This document shows positions 24,901-39,900 of a DNA stretch of 64,000 nucleotides, piece by piece. A program made the translations under genes and the position numbers. Source of the DNA: Margaritifera margaritifera (taxonomy: Eukaryota > Mollusca > Bivalvia > Unionida > Margaritiferidae); NCBI GenBank assembly GCA_029931535.1, contig JAQPZY010001675.1, forward strand, positions 682,001 through 746,000, written 5' to 3'. The notes below the pieces were generated by a model. That model saw nothing but the letters and a program-made list of their open reading frames with translations. It was not told the origin of the DNA and searched no databases. Numbering within the stretch: position 1 is the first letter of the stretch; each line of letters begins with the position of its first letter.

Positions 24901-27900
24901 TACCCGCATAAGAGCTAGTGGTCACAATAGTGTCAGGTCAACTCATTTCAAATGACCAGTTGAACTCCGTTATAAATATTATCATGTAGGTAACATCATT
25001 AAAGTATCTAACATTAATCAGTGGTTTATCCTACTAATTTGCAAATGTGATCAACGAAATCCATGAGAAGCAAACCGAAAGGAGTACTCGGAACATGAAA
25101 AACTTTGTTTCACAGATTTGGTTCATTGGGGAAAAGTGAGTTCCAAAGTTTGTAGTGAACTTAAAATTCCAGAGTTGGCACTCAAAGGCTCGCTCAAGGA
25201 TGAGCAGAAATTTCAAATATTACTCGCAATGAAACTGCGGCATCAATATTTTATTAATATAACAATATTTTAAAAACATCACATTTCGACGTTGACAGTT
25301 GTTGTTTCACAAGTTAAATGTCCCTAGTTTTTGAAAAAAAGGAAATCTTGTTTTGTTGTAAATCAACAACACTCGAATATATCCACATTCACATGCAAAA
25401 AGCAGTAACATAATACACAAGTGGATGTGTCTCGAAACCTCCAGGAGTAATGTTTTTAATGATCTTTCAAAGGTTAGTTATCTTGAAAATAAAGGTAATT
25501 TATAAAGAAAAGCGAACAACTTCATTAGAAAAATCATTAAATTTTTTTAAAATTATTCTCAATGCGAATAAAAACTGAGTAATAAACCATTTAACACCCC
25601 CCTCGCCCCTCTTCTCGTTGTCCATGTCCAGCTGGGACAGCATCCCTTCTTAAATTTTCAGACATCCCTTGGTAACTCGTGTCCTCACTTAAACTGTGGT
25701 CTGTGTTTCTGGATCCCGTTGTGCGTGAGTTATTGAGAGAAAGATGTATACAAGTAGGCCAAATTGACCTAACTAACAGATTGGGGGAAAAGCATTGTTT
25801 AAGATTCTTGAATGCCAAAACTTTAGCAACTCTAGGGCTAATACTTGCCAAGATACATAATAGACATAAAAACTGTGAAATCACCTTTTTTTTTTTTTTT
25901 GATCAAGCAAACTTTTAGAATTTTTTCCAAACCAAAAAAGCTGAAATCATCTAATTAGCTGAAATTTTTCATATCTGATATATAATAAATAAAAAAAAGA
26001 CCAAAATAATTCAAAACGAGAAAAACAGGTCATGGTGACCTAATTTTTGTAAGGTGGCCTATACCCTCCATGTATAGAGGCTAATAACCATGGGATAAAG
26101 AGTCACACTGATACAGTGTTCAGGGTTTCTGCACCAAAATTAATTTTATATTCCAGGAGATTTTAAGGAGAAATTGACAAATTTTGAGTCATTTTTTAAC
26201 TCTGATACTTTGATTGAAAACACAATACTGGAGTTGAAGGTAACTTTTCTTATAATCATATATATAATCCAGGATAAACTGATAAAATTATTCCATAAAT
26301 CAAACAAAACTTTTCAAAAACTCAAAGGATTATTGAGTTTTACAAAGCACATCAGGTGCTAACAGTCCACTTATTTCTTTCACTTTAGCCTCAATGTCCG
26401 TTTCAAGCTCTTTAAGAGCTTCTTTCTTCCCTTTAGCAGAGTGTCTCAAGGCATTTGACTGGATTAAAAATTTATGAGAATGGGTGTTCTCTGCTTTCTC
26501 TGCAAGCTTATCTGAGGTATCAAAAAGTGAATGTATATCCGTTTCTAGTCTATCTTCTTTGCTTTCAAACATTCATTCCAGTTCAGCAAATTCATCATTT
26601 CTCTTCCTTTTCAATTTGTCCTTTTTCTCTTCTTCTGTCATCTCCTCCAGATAAGCCCTGTATTTGGACCATGCACTTGCAGCTGCCATAAGCATGCCAC
26701 TTGTAACTGTAATATTCCCTAGTCCTCCAATGCTATTTAAATGGTCACAGTTAACATTTGGGCCATCCATAGATAACTGAATCAGTTTACTCATATCCAC
26801 ATCAAACTGCTCGTGTAATTTCTCAAACAGATCCTGTGCAGTAGCATGTCCAAGAAACGATGAACCGAAGTATCTTGTGAAAACTAAACAGAATATAGAA
26901 GGTTGTCTCAATAATAATAATAACAAATAGTCTGAGAAAAAAATTAAACTTTAAAAATGTATCAATTATGGCAATACTAAGCTTTTATTTCATCCCACAG
27001 CATCTAATGTCTGTATCATTTTGAAATGTATACACATCAAAGTTATTCGAAACCGGAGCTTAGCGGTCGAGAAACTAAGAAAGACAACTCTTCTTTGAAA
27101 TGTCCGGAAATGAAATGCACTATTAGTCTATACTTAGGCGGGAGTCTTTGCCAGAGTTCGTATCACATGGTAGTGATTTCAAAAATCAAACGCAATTTGA
27201 AGAAAAAAAAGTATTACCAGCATATCCTAAAAATAATTAAAATATTTATCAACTTTAAATATTTAAATGCCTTTCATTCTTGATATCATCATTAATTATT
27301 AGTGCTCAGAAGAGTATTACTAATTAATATTGAAAAGTAAAATCTCTTACGTTGTCTCCATCCCAGTATCCAACATAAATATCCATTTGTTTCCTATTTA
27401 ATTGTCTGTTAAGGCTCTCCTCAAACATTACAAATCTATCTGAATTATTGATTCTTTTTTTCAACAGATCATGAAAGTGTGGACCCAGGCCAAATGCGCA
27501 TATATACGACATCTTATCCGAACCGCAGTTCTACAATGGAAAACATGATCATACACATATACGAATGTGAGAAATGAAAAGTCCTATATACCCCCATGTA
27601 TACAGGTTTGGTTTTATGGGTTTAACGCCATTTTTCAGCACATGATAGGCTATATATGGCAGCCAGTATATCTGGTGGAGGAAGAACCCGGGAAAATTCC
27701 GGGAAGAACCACCGACCCACAGGAAGCTACTGGCCGAGCCCGAGACTCGAACACACGCGGACAGAGGTGAGATGGCAATGATCAGTAAAAGCAAGCACCT
27801 TAGACCACTCAGCCCCCCGGGGCCCCCCATGTATACAGTGGGGTGAGTATGAGAAATCCTTTATAACCCCATGTCTACCAATGTGTGACATGTCAACAGC

Positions 27901-30900
27901 GGGGTGAGTATGACAAAGCAGAAAGCAATGACCAATTGCATAGCCTGTCTTGCCAGCCTTGGTTGGCTGCCTTGGTGTGTCCTTGGGAATGCCACTTAGC
28001 CCCCATTTCCTCAGCATGATATAACCAATAATGTGTTAAATGTGCTGATAAAACCAACAACAATTATTATTGCAGGTCATGCAAAAATAAATGCATAGAC
28101 TACTTTTAGTAAATATTATTTTGTATGATAGAGCAGAGCAAGTAAAAAGGATACAGGTAAAGTTTATCTCCTCCATTCAATGCCAGCACTCCAAGAGCAA
28201 AGACAGTGTTGCTGCGTACCTCATCATCTTCTTCATGTATCATCTTCATAAACAGTGGGTACAACATCTCAACATACACCCCCACTGTTTGACCACAAGC
28301 TTGGATCGTTTCTGCCAGTGTGCCCACAGCAAAAGACTTTTCTGCAACTGAACTGGTCTGCTTCTACAAAAGGAATGGACGACTTTATTTCAGAAAGGCT
28401 TCTACAAAAGGAAAGGGTGACTTTATTTCAGAAAGGCTTGTACAAAAGGAATGGGTGACTTTATTTCAGAAAGGCTTGTACAAAAGGAAAGGCCACTTCT
28501 TCTTCGTCTCCTCCTAACATGTCATCAAAGATGACCAGATGTGGAACATTTTCAAAGAACTTTGAAAGAACGCATGTGGAAATATTTTACACATCAACAC
28601 ACTCTCAAGTACATCGACGTGTTACCACGTCTGGTCAAAGTTTACAATCAATCATAGCATCAGATGTGCCCCCGAAGATGTCACCCCTGAAAACGAAGTG
28701 AAGGTGTTTGATCGATTGTTTGGTACGCCTAAGACTGGACACAAGAAAGCAGTGGTGCTCAAGATGGGAGATTGGGTTTTCATTGGAAAAACCAAACGCA
28801 CGTTTGACAAAGGTTATTTACCTAACTGGACCACCGAATTGTTTCGTGTCACTGGACAAGTGCGTGGACGTAATCCTCCCATCTATAAATTGGAAGACAT
28901 GCACGGAGTAGTGTTAAAAGGAACGTTTTACTTGCCCGAGTTACAACGAGTGACCAAAAAAGAAGACGATGTGTACGATATTGAAAGCATTCTCGATCGA
29001 AGAAGTGGGCAAACGTTGACTGGAAGAAGTTAAAGTGCGTTGGAAAGGATATCCTCCTATTTTTGATTCTTGGATTGCCGCTTCCCAAGTCGTCGACTAT
29101 AAAAAGAAGAAGTAACCAACATGCCGTTCAACACAGCAGCAGCTACCTCTTCTTCACAGAGTTGCTCTCTTCAAGAATTACAAAAACAACCTTTGTGGGT
29201 GTGGTGTGGAGAATTGTCCCTAAAAATCAAATAGTCTTTTTCTGCCAAATCTTTGTGCTGTATTGTGTCATCGGAGCAGTGATTGCCAATTTGAGTTTGC
29301 AACAAGGAGACAAACAATTGTGGATCATTTTACTCAGCAGTTGCATCGGTTATCTTCTGCCTAGTCCTTCCTTGCAATATAGTACAGACAGTAACAACAA
29401 CAACCACAACGGTGCGGCCAACACCAGTCATCCTTCTTCCAGTCACAACAACAACAGCAGCCCTCTGTTGGAACATTTAGAACATCATCATTCTCCTTTG
29501 AACTCGAGTGACTCCTTGGACACCAGAACTCTAGAACTATGAATAACCAATTTTATTTAACTTTACCCTGTGACAGTTCTGTGGATGTTTCCCAACAACA
29601 CCTTAAGTTGTTTCACGGCCAAATTACCTCAAGCCATACACTTGGATCTTCGTCATTGAGAAGTGGGTGTAACAAGATAACCGGGTTGGATTTTGGATTT
29701 ATAACAGGACACTTTTGATGGTGATACAAATGCAATGTTTATTGATGAATGACTTGAATGGGAAAAGAGTTATGATTTATACATGCATGTATAAGATCCA
29801 AAATTTGGACAAATTAACACAATCCGCACGAACCTAATAATGTAACTCAAATGTGAATACAAATAAATAACCTTACACAGTACAAGGACAAAGGTTAATG
29901 ATTCACAGTAATTTCAGACGACGAAAAGAATGATGGGTTTTACTCAAATAGTAAAAAATGATGTACTTTACTCATATAGTAAAAATGTATCCGCTCAAAT
30001 ATTGAAAAATGAGGTACTTTATTCAAATAATAAAATGATGAAAACAATGGGTAGGTGTTGTTTGGGTGATTAGAAATGAATTTAGTTCATCTGTATCTGT
30101 AATATGCTTCTTGCAAATTGACAATGAAAACATCCCATGGAAATCCCTGGAACAAGGTGGCCGCACTTATAATTTATAATGCTGGTTACTTATATGGTTT
30201 CCTAGAATGGTGTTATAAAGTTGCACAGTATACTCATGCATAACCTTGAATGGTGTTATAAAATAGCACAGTATACACATGCAGCAGCCTCAAACAGACA
30301 GAACACTTAATTCACGACATACCAATCTCTTCAGCAGATCTGTGAGAAAACTGCTAAAGAAGGGCATAAAAGCTTGTCCTCCCATGAGTTTGGCCATAAT
30401 GGGAATAACATCCCCTGCGGACTCTATCAACATCCCATCATACTCTGCCTCCTGTCCATCTTCCTCTTCCTCCTCCTTATCCTGACATGCCACCTGGGGA
30501 AAGATACCACATACATGGCTGGATTGAATAGGAATAAAGTTTTCCAATCTTAGAATGATAGGAAAGTCGAGTTGATTTTAACAGTAAGCTGTATTAGGAA
30601 AATTGCTGGTAGACAGACATTGATCATGACTTCATTATACAACTCTGTAAGATGTTTAAAACTGTATTTTCAGGAAATAACATTCTTAAATTTCGAAAAT
30701 ATCCATTCAGTGATTATTACATGCATTCATGAGTTTGAATGATTCTCAGAAAATTAGATGAGCAAAATCTCGAATGAAATCATTGCCATCCAAGAGTTTG
30801 TCATTAACTCCTTAACAAGTAAAAATCACTATCACATGCTGTTAGTTAGCTACCAACTGTTAGTTTTGTTCCACTTGTGACTAACTTCCAGCCCATATAA

Positions 30901-33900
30901 TGGATTTGGTTTGGTGTTTAACAGCACCACAACACAATTAGGTTATTTGGTGCCAAGTCAATTAAGTAAAGTGTCATGCCCAAGGGCACACCACTGTAGC
31001 CATCTAAGGGGACATGGGTGAAGATTAGGAAAAATTGATGACATTTTTCAGATATTGGGGAGAGAAAAAAAGCTAAAGTACAGAAATGTGGTGTACTTTT
31101 TAGCAGAATTCCTAATGAATAATTGTGAATACTTCAGGTAACAAATGATTGACATGGATATTAATCATAAGGTAACAAATGATTGACATGGATATTAATC
31201 ATAAGGTTGATTGGGTAGGAACCATAAGATTAGGAAAGTGACCATTAACTTTCTTTATAAGCCATTACTAAAGGAATTCAAATTATAACATTTTAACTAC
31301 TGTTTATTATTTTAAGCTTCATCAAGGTTTGAAAAATCTCTAAATATTTACTTGCCCTGTCTGGCAAGTGCTACAAATCTGTCCTCACTCAGAAAAAACT
31401 CTTATTCAAGCGGCTATTATAAAAATATACAAGGTGAGGATGTTAATAATCTAAATTCAATCATGTGAAAGTTTTTTTTCTGGAATTTATTTTGTGACCC
31501 TTCTAACACCAGTCATAATTAAATTATAAATTGAAACCAACCAGTCCTACATCTGGTAATCACTTATTGGTACTGCAGAGTGAGAGCAAAGTACTTGTAT
31601 GAGCTTGACAAAAACAAATGGAAAACAAACTTCCAATAGAAAGTATGGACTTTTAATTAACAAAGTTGGCAATATTCTCAATATAGCATCCTATTTATTA
31701 AAGAGAAACAGTGGTCAGCCTTAAATCAGCACTGGGCAAGTTTGAAAATTTGCTTGACTGCTGTAAAGTTCGCAATTTCAAACTGGCGAGTGAATTTTCG
31801 ACCCCTGTTGATACTGACAATCAGAAATTCAAATTAATTCTGGATGCAATAATCTTCATCATATACCAAGCACCATGCTATTTTTCTTTTGGCAATTTCA
31901 AGATTACTCATGCCGGTGGGGGTTTTTTTTGCATCGGGAGAAAGTGTACATTTGTCATCTTGACATGAATTGACCAAAAAAGGATATGAGCTGCCCTTAA
32001 ATATTCTTTTTTAAAATATCTTGAAAAACACAATAATATATACGCTAATTAAACTTCATGTCTTTATTATATATTTCAACGTGTACTTGAGATCTGCTAC
32101 CTGATGTGTGAAAATCTCCTTCATACAGATCAGAATCGGCTCGGAAGCACCTGTTACTTGTAGGACCGTTTCTCCGATTTTTTCAAGAATATCGTGAATG
32201 ACATCCACAGTAGTCATCACCACCACACGATCCAGGTCCTCTTTGATCACCGTTAGGAACTTAGGTATCACCGTCTTCAGCATATTGGTTAGGGCTGAAA
32301 AGATGAATGGAATACACGTACAACCTCATGACTCAAACAACAGTTCACACAGCCAGTATGTGACAGAGTTCAACCATGTAGGGGGCCCTAAATATATGAA
32401 AAACCTTGCAGTTTCTTTCATTTTCAAACAGAATCACATTTTTTAAACTCTGCTTGGCAACATAGATACAGGTGCAACTTCTCCCATTCTACCAGGTCTA
32501 TCATCCTAAATCCTTGTATTGGTCTCGCATGTTTGCTCAATCAATTTTTTTCATGGCACCATGTTCAATACTGGGTGAAACACCTCTATATATATTTATG
32601 TTAAATAGGAACAATGACCAAGCTATTCGTGATAAAACATTCTTGACCAAAAGTCCATAAATTGATGGACTCGCTTGAAATAAAGTAAGGAGACACATGC
32701 TCCAAGAAAATTGTTCACATATGAATTCACTGCGCTTGCTGTGGTTATGGCATTGTCTCCTATTCCAAGATTCTGTGTTGCCCTAATTTTTAGGAAATGT
32801 GGATATTGCTGAACTAAAAAGATGTGAAAAGGAAATATAATGTGTCTTTTACCTAACGTTTACCATAAAAATCCAAAATGTAGTGTAAGGAGATGTATTT
32901 GTGTGAAGTTACCATATATATGAAAACCCCAAATAATTCTTCATTTCTATCAGTGTCAGTTAAAAGCAACTATCCATTATGATCTAATAATGCACCTCAG
33001 AAATTATGTCCACTGAACAACCTGTTCATTTGATATTTTTAAATTAAACCAATAATACAATGCACAACCCCATTTATACATTTTATAATAAATTTAATTG
33101 ATTTTCAGTGGCACCATTTTCATGTATGTATGTATGTATGTATGTATGTATGTATGTATGTATGTATGTATGTATGTATGTATGTATGTATGTATGTATG
33201 TATGTATGTATGTATGTATGTATGTAGTATTGTTTTACGGCACCTCATCACAAAAGTGATAATGCAGTGCCAACTAAAGGTAAATTTCAAAAAATGTAAA
33301 AATGAACTGAATAAAACTTGAGGAAGATAAACCCTTCCAAATAAATGTAAAACTTAAGTACAAGATAAAATATAAAACATAAAGATGTTAAAATTCTGTA
33401 AAATGTCTATAAAATAACAGATAAAGGTAACACATGTAAATCCTTAAAACATGATTCAAATTTGTTGCACAAACCGCATTTCCTTAAAAAGCCCAAAATA
33501 TTCTCGGGCGGTACATTCTCAGAGTTTTTTCAAGTAGTTCACATCAAAATTCTTCTGTCTCACTGATTGGAAATCTAAAAAAATGTGATCCACTGTCAGT
33601 GGACACTGGCATGGTATGCATTCCGGTTCAGGTTCACCCTTCAGGAGGTTTGCACGAGTCAGGTATGTGTGTCTGATGCGCAAGTGGCACAGTACCATCT
33701 CAGCTCTCCAACTTGTTCTATTTAAGGAATGCCACTCTTCAATAGTGGGTTTAATGTTTTAAAGTTTGCTTGTTGAGTTTTCATTCCATATATTTTGCCA
33801 TGTATGATGGACATGCTGATATATACAATATTTGAAGTCAGTATATGGAATCATTTCCCAGATTGTATGAGAACATTATGTTTCTCAGATATCTGGGATA

Positions 33901-36900
33901 TTAATGGGTCGTCAGATTTAAGATTCTGCAAGGCTTTCAATCAAGGAAAGGGAATTCAAACAGATAATGAAATTTGTTTCTCGAGAGGTTTCAAAGGAGT
34001 TCAAGGCTTCGAGTAGGGTTGTAATTTCTGCTGTAAAAATGGGGCTTTATCCAGTAACCAGCCAAAGATGGTGCCATGGGGTGTTGCAATGGCAGCTCCA
34101 ACTTTAAGTCTCGATCTTTTGAAATGTTTGTATACAGGAACATTAGGTCTACATTAGGAGGCTCTGATTTCATTAAATTTACTCTGAAAAAGGAGAGTTG
34201 TTGTTGCGGACTTTTTGAACTTGCAGAGGTCAAATATCATTTTGTGAAGTTTTGATAACCATAATGGTGACTTGGGAATAGAAAATTTTGCAATGTTTCC
34301 AACACTGATTTTTGCTGTTTCCAAGTGAGGACAAATTTGTATGCCAAAAAGTGAAATGAAGTTTGGTTTCTGAATGTACAAGTTTTGATATTTGCATCTG
34401 AACACTACATTCTAATTGGGGTTGGATGGATTAGAAGTTGGCAGAATACTGAAGAGACAATTTCATTCATCTGAGATAAAGTGATGGCTTATTTGCCTCA
34501 AAAGCTTTCTGAAGGGGCAGTTCTAAATGCACCAAGACAGAATCTAAGTTTCTGACTATGTATCTGATCAAGCATCTGCAGGTAGGATTTACAAGCTGAT
34601 CTGTACACAATTGAGCCATAGTCAAGTTTCAATGTTACTAATGACCTGTTGAACTGAAGCAAGACCTTCTGATCTGCTACTGAGCTGTGTTTGACTCATA
34701 TTAAATCCAGGCTTTTTGACATTTGTCCCTGAGGTATCTAATATGTGGAAGAAAAGTTACTTTACAGTCGAAAACAAGCCCCCAGATTTTAGTCTCCTCC
34801 ATAACAGCAATAAGACAACCATCAAGATAGAAATTTGGGTCATCATGAAGAAGATGTAATCCACAGATGTTCATACTGTTTGTTTTTGATTTAAAAAATG
34901 TGAACCATTTTCTTCAGCCCATTTATGAACTTTGTATAGGCTTATCTGTAGTTAATGTTTAATAGTATGCATATTCTTTGATCTATAGTAGATAAAAAAA
35001 AGTCATCAAAATAAAAGGAGCAGTTAGTTTCTGTACTAAGGCATTTCACAATGCTGTTAATTCTGATGTTGAACAGGGTGACTGACAATATACTACCCTG
35101 AGGTACACCCATCTCCCGAGGATAGCTTTCAGAATGGGTGCTGCCAACTGTAACTCTGAAATTTCTATGTTGCAAAACCCTGGAGACAAAGTTAAGGTAG
35201 GCGGCCCTTAGACCTAGGTTGAATATGTCATTCATTATGCCATACTTTCATGTGGAATCATAAGTTTTTTCCAAGTCAAAAAAGACACCAACTAAATTTT
35301 CTTTCTTTTTAAAAGATTCTCTAATACATGCTTCAAGTCTGACAAGATAGTCAATTGTGCTTCTCTGGCATTTGAATCCACACTGATGTCTGATATTAGT
35401 TTGTTGGATTCAAGATACCAGAGTAGTCTATCTTTTATCATCCATTCCATGGTTTTGCAAATACAGCTTGTTACTGATATGGGACTATAGTTGGAAGGGT
35501 TGGTTTGGTCCTTTCCAGGTTTGGGTACTAGCATCACTGTTGCTTCCTGCCAGGACTGTGGTAAGTTGCCATTTTCCCAAATTTTATTGAAAATGTTTAG
35601 TGGTGTATTTAGAACTGTTTCAGGTAAGTGCTTCATAAGTTGACAGTGGATATCATCTGGTCCTGCTGAAGTGTCATGGTCTTGATCAAGAGAGTCTTGT
35701 AACTCTCTGAGAGTGAAAGGTTTATTGTAATCTTCAGAATTATTAGCAGATTTGAAATGTAGATGAACCTTTTCTTTCAAATTTTTGACATGGCAAAAGT
35801 TTTCAGAATAATTCTCTTGTGAAGAGTTCTTCGAGAGTATTTCCGTGAATGTATTTTAGATTTCTGGTACAGCTGTGACCATTTCATCAGATGTCTTTAA
35901 ATGCTTGATATAGCTACTTTTATTTTTGCCAATGTGTTTTTGTACCACAATGAATATCGATTTAACAGAGAAGCAAGAGTTCAACCTAGAGACATAAGAG
36001 ATCTCCATGTTTTCCTCTTGCTCTCTCTAATGGTATGACAAGCTCGGTATATGGTATTTAGTCATGGTGAATTGGATTAAACTGGCTTCTCAGTAGGAGA
36101 GTTGGGAATCTTATGTGGTACACTGATTCTATGTCCACTGGGGTCAGTGGTTTGCTGATCTTTTTTCGTGGGCTAGATTTTGACCTTGTGACCATGTAAT
36201 ATCTGTATGGGTACAGACGGTATTTGTGTAACGTTTCTTCTCTACTTTAGCTGCGCCAGCATAGGATTTGCCTGCTGTGTTAAGTGGAGCTGTGGCTTCC
36301 ACAAATTTCCTGGTCCCAGGAGAGCTGATGCCTTTCTCCTGTTTCACATGTTGGATCTCTTTCTCGAGTTTCCACTTAGGACAGTCTCTTAAGTAAAAGA
36401 AATGTTCTGCCTGGCAATTCCCACAAGAGATTTTCTCTGAGCAGGATGATCTATCCTGACTCTCCTGCCTGCATCTGTGAAACTAGTTTCCTCTTGCAGC
36501 CGTCTTTGTGGTGGCTAGATTTCTGGCTCTTTGAAACACCGCAAAGAATTAGGATTGAAAGAGTTGACAGCTTTGATCAATGTAGGCAAGTGGCATAGTT
36601 GAATGTTGATTCGTTTCAGTTGTGAGACATTCTGAGAGCTGAGATTTTGAAGCACCGCAGCCTTGTTGCAGTCATTCAAATCTCTAGACTGAACAACACC
36701 TCTTGATGAATTGAGAGATTTGTGTGGAAATACCTTAACAGATATCTCCACAAACCGCTTTGAGCAAAGTAGATTATCAGAGTGAGCTTTGCAGCTACAC
36801 TTTACTAAAAGTAGCTGGCCCGAACATTAAAATAAAATGCTTTATACACTTTTGGGTTCTCCAGCCAAGCCATGATGTGCTTTGGCTATCACAAAAGCTG

Positions 36901-39900
36901 ATAGCTTGGTTGTTTTTTGGTTCTCATCAGTGGATTCAATGAAGTCAAATCTTGACCAATTTCCCTGACTCGGATGCATCAGAATTCCTGGTCCTTTCAA
37001 GACACTAGTGGTTGAAGTTTTTGGTTGGTTTTTCCAGGCCAAAGTAGTGTGTTGCAGTGGAGTGGCAACCACCAGTCTACTCTACTCAACAACAGGATCC
37101 TCTCCTCCAACGACATGTGATGCAAAAACAGCAAATGGGTTGCCTCCACTCAGTTGTCTCTAATGACATGCAGCGGGGATGCATCAGACCAGTTCTTCAA
37201 CCCTGAACCTGCATGGGTATTTCATGTAGGACCAACCAGACATCATAAGGAGTCATTTAGGAATAACACCATCTGGATACAGTCACCCATTCAGGAGTAG
37301 CAATAAGAAGATTTTCAAGATGGCCACTGTGGCGGCCATACTGGATGTTCAAGCAGCACCATTTTCATTTAGGACCAACTAGAAATCATAAGACGTCTTC
37401 TGGAGAAAACACTATGGCAAGATTACTTTCCGTTCAGAAGTAATAGCAATAACAAGATATTGGACATCAAATTTGCACCATTTTCATTTTGGATCAACCA
37501 GACATCTTAAGAAGTCTTTTATTGAAACCCCTTTCTGATATGACCATTTATTCAGGAATAGTAGCTATAACAAGATTTTCAAGATGGCCACTGTTGCAGC
37601 CATAATGGACACAATATCCACACCATTTTCATTCAGGATCAACTAGACATCATAAGAAGTCTTCTGGTGAAAAACTCATGTCAATATGACTTTTCATTCA
37701 GGAGGTGTAGCAATAACAATATTTTCAAGATGGCTGCTATGGTGGCCATATTGGACATCAGATCCGCACCATTTTCAGACTAGCTAGACATCATTAGAAG
37801 TGAAAACCCCATGGTGATATGACCCTTCATTCAGGAGGAGTAGCGATAAAATTCTCAAGATGACTGCTGTGGTGGCCATATTGGATGTCAAAGTGGCATC
37901 ATTTTCATTCAGGTCTAACTGGACCATTGGATGAATGTGTGTGTGAAGTTTCATGGCAAATCCTCCACGCAGTTTAGGTGGAGTAGTGATAACAAACTTG
38001 TGCTAATGGACAGATAACAGACCATCCCATAAGCTCTCCTGGTCTATGACCAGTAGAGCTTAAAAAAGGATGCTTTCTTTTTGTATCAAAATGCAAACTA
38101 AAGAAAGATACTGAACTCAGGGTTTTGTGCAATTGCCACATCAATAACCCACAAAAATCTGTTAAATAACTTAGCATTAATATTGACAAACTTGTGTCTA
38201 GGGAAACTACAGTCCATGACATTATTAAAAGACTTTTCTACAGACATTGCAACTATCTGTCCCTTAAAGAGCCAAAAACATTATGTTCAGTCTTGATTCA
38301 GTGTCGCTTAGACTACTCATGCTCAGCTTGATACTCTGGTATATGTAAAAAAAAACTAAAAACTAAACTTTAGATCTCACAAAATAAAACAAGAGTCCCT
38401 CGAAGGGACTGATACTTGACTGATCAAAAATAATTTCCAGGAATTGAAGACTGTTTATTCATCTTAACTGCTGAGTGTTTAAACCATCTCTGATATTTTT
38501 CAGCAATAACAAGATTTTCAAATCAGCTGCTGTGGATGTCAGATAGGCACCATTTTCATTTAGGACCAACAAGACATCATTTAGGACCCACAAGATATCA
38601 TCAGTCTTCTGGTATAAACACCATGTTGATATGACTTTCCATTTTGGAGAAGTAACAATAACAAGATTTTCAAGATGATTGCCATGGTGGTCATATTGGA
38701 TATCAGACTGGCACCATTTCCATTTAGGACCAACTAGATAACATAAGAAGTCTTTTGGTGAAAGCACAATATCAATATGACCAGCGATCTAGGGCAAGTA
38801 GCCATAACAAGCTTTTCAAGATGGCTATTGTGGTGGCCATATTGGAAGTCAGTTCAGCACCATTTTCATTTTCAGTGAAAAACCCAAGTTGATATGACCA
38901 TTCATTCAGGAGCAGTGATAACAAGATTTTCAAGATGGGCACTGTAATTCATTTTTTTTTAATTTTTGACCTTTTGGAGGCCATGGTTAAAATTCATGAC
39001 ATTTTTAAGCAATTCTTTCAATTTAAGAGTACTTTGGGGCTGCAACAACCGTGTATCTGTAATATTGGTTCCATTCATTAGTGACGAATCAAATTTAAAA
39101 TGAAAGATTCTGTTGAATTCTGACCTGTCTGAGCATCCTGTGACTGTGTAGACTCAAAGGTATTGTACACACAGCAGCAGAGTTGGCCAACTGCCATTGT
39201 AGCACCCTTCTTGACCCTGTCTGCAGGGTAGTCAACCAGTTTTAGCACTTCTTCATAACTCTCCTCCAAGAATGGCATGAATGAAGGCCTAGAATTCAAA
39301 AAAAATAAAATAGAAATATGTTTTATGGAATAGAAATGTCTCTCTAGAGTGACCTAAATGCAAATCTCAACGTCAAGGATGAATGGACAAGAGTAACGAT
39401 ATGTCCCTATGTGTGGTAGGGCATAAAAAAAAACAATTATCTTATAAAAGCCAACAAAAACCCATTCACCCCAATTCGCTCTAGATAAGCAGCTTATTTC
39501 AATATTTCATGCAAACAAATTGTCTTTTTTTTAGCCCTAAAGTTGCTAGCGTATTGCTCCTGCCATAAACACAATCCAATCAATATATACCATGCTATAA
39601 GAAAAGTTCTGGATGCTCGTACAAATTTGAAATTAAAGTACTTGTTCACTGTGAAAACACTCACTCTTATAAAGCCATATAATCAAATACACCTGGAGTT
39701 AGTCTTAGTCACTAAGCTGTTTGATGCATTCAAAAAGTCATGATCAACGTTTTTATAATTAAGATTTAATCTGGTATCGTAAGTTTGTTTTTGGCAGTGT
39801 TCACAAAATACTCCATCAAATCTAAAAAATGCAACTGAATCCAAACCAGGGAGTAAATTACCTCATTTATTAACTTCTTATCTAGAGCTCTGCTATCAAG

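Noticed and set aside
28510..29690. Recently inserted functional Maverick
   Set aside because: Frameshifts and stops in all three genes, no terminal inverted repeats, and no polymerase or ATPase genes nearby.
33130..33321. 63-codon ORF of alternating MYVC
   Set aside because: Translation of the ATGT microsatellite.
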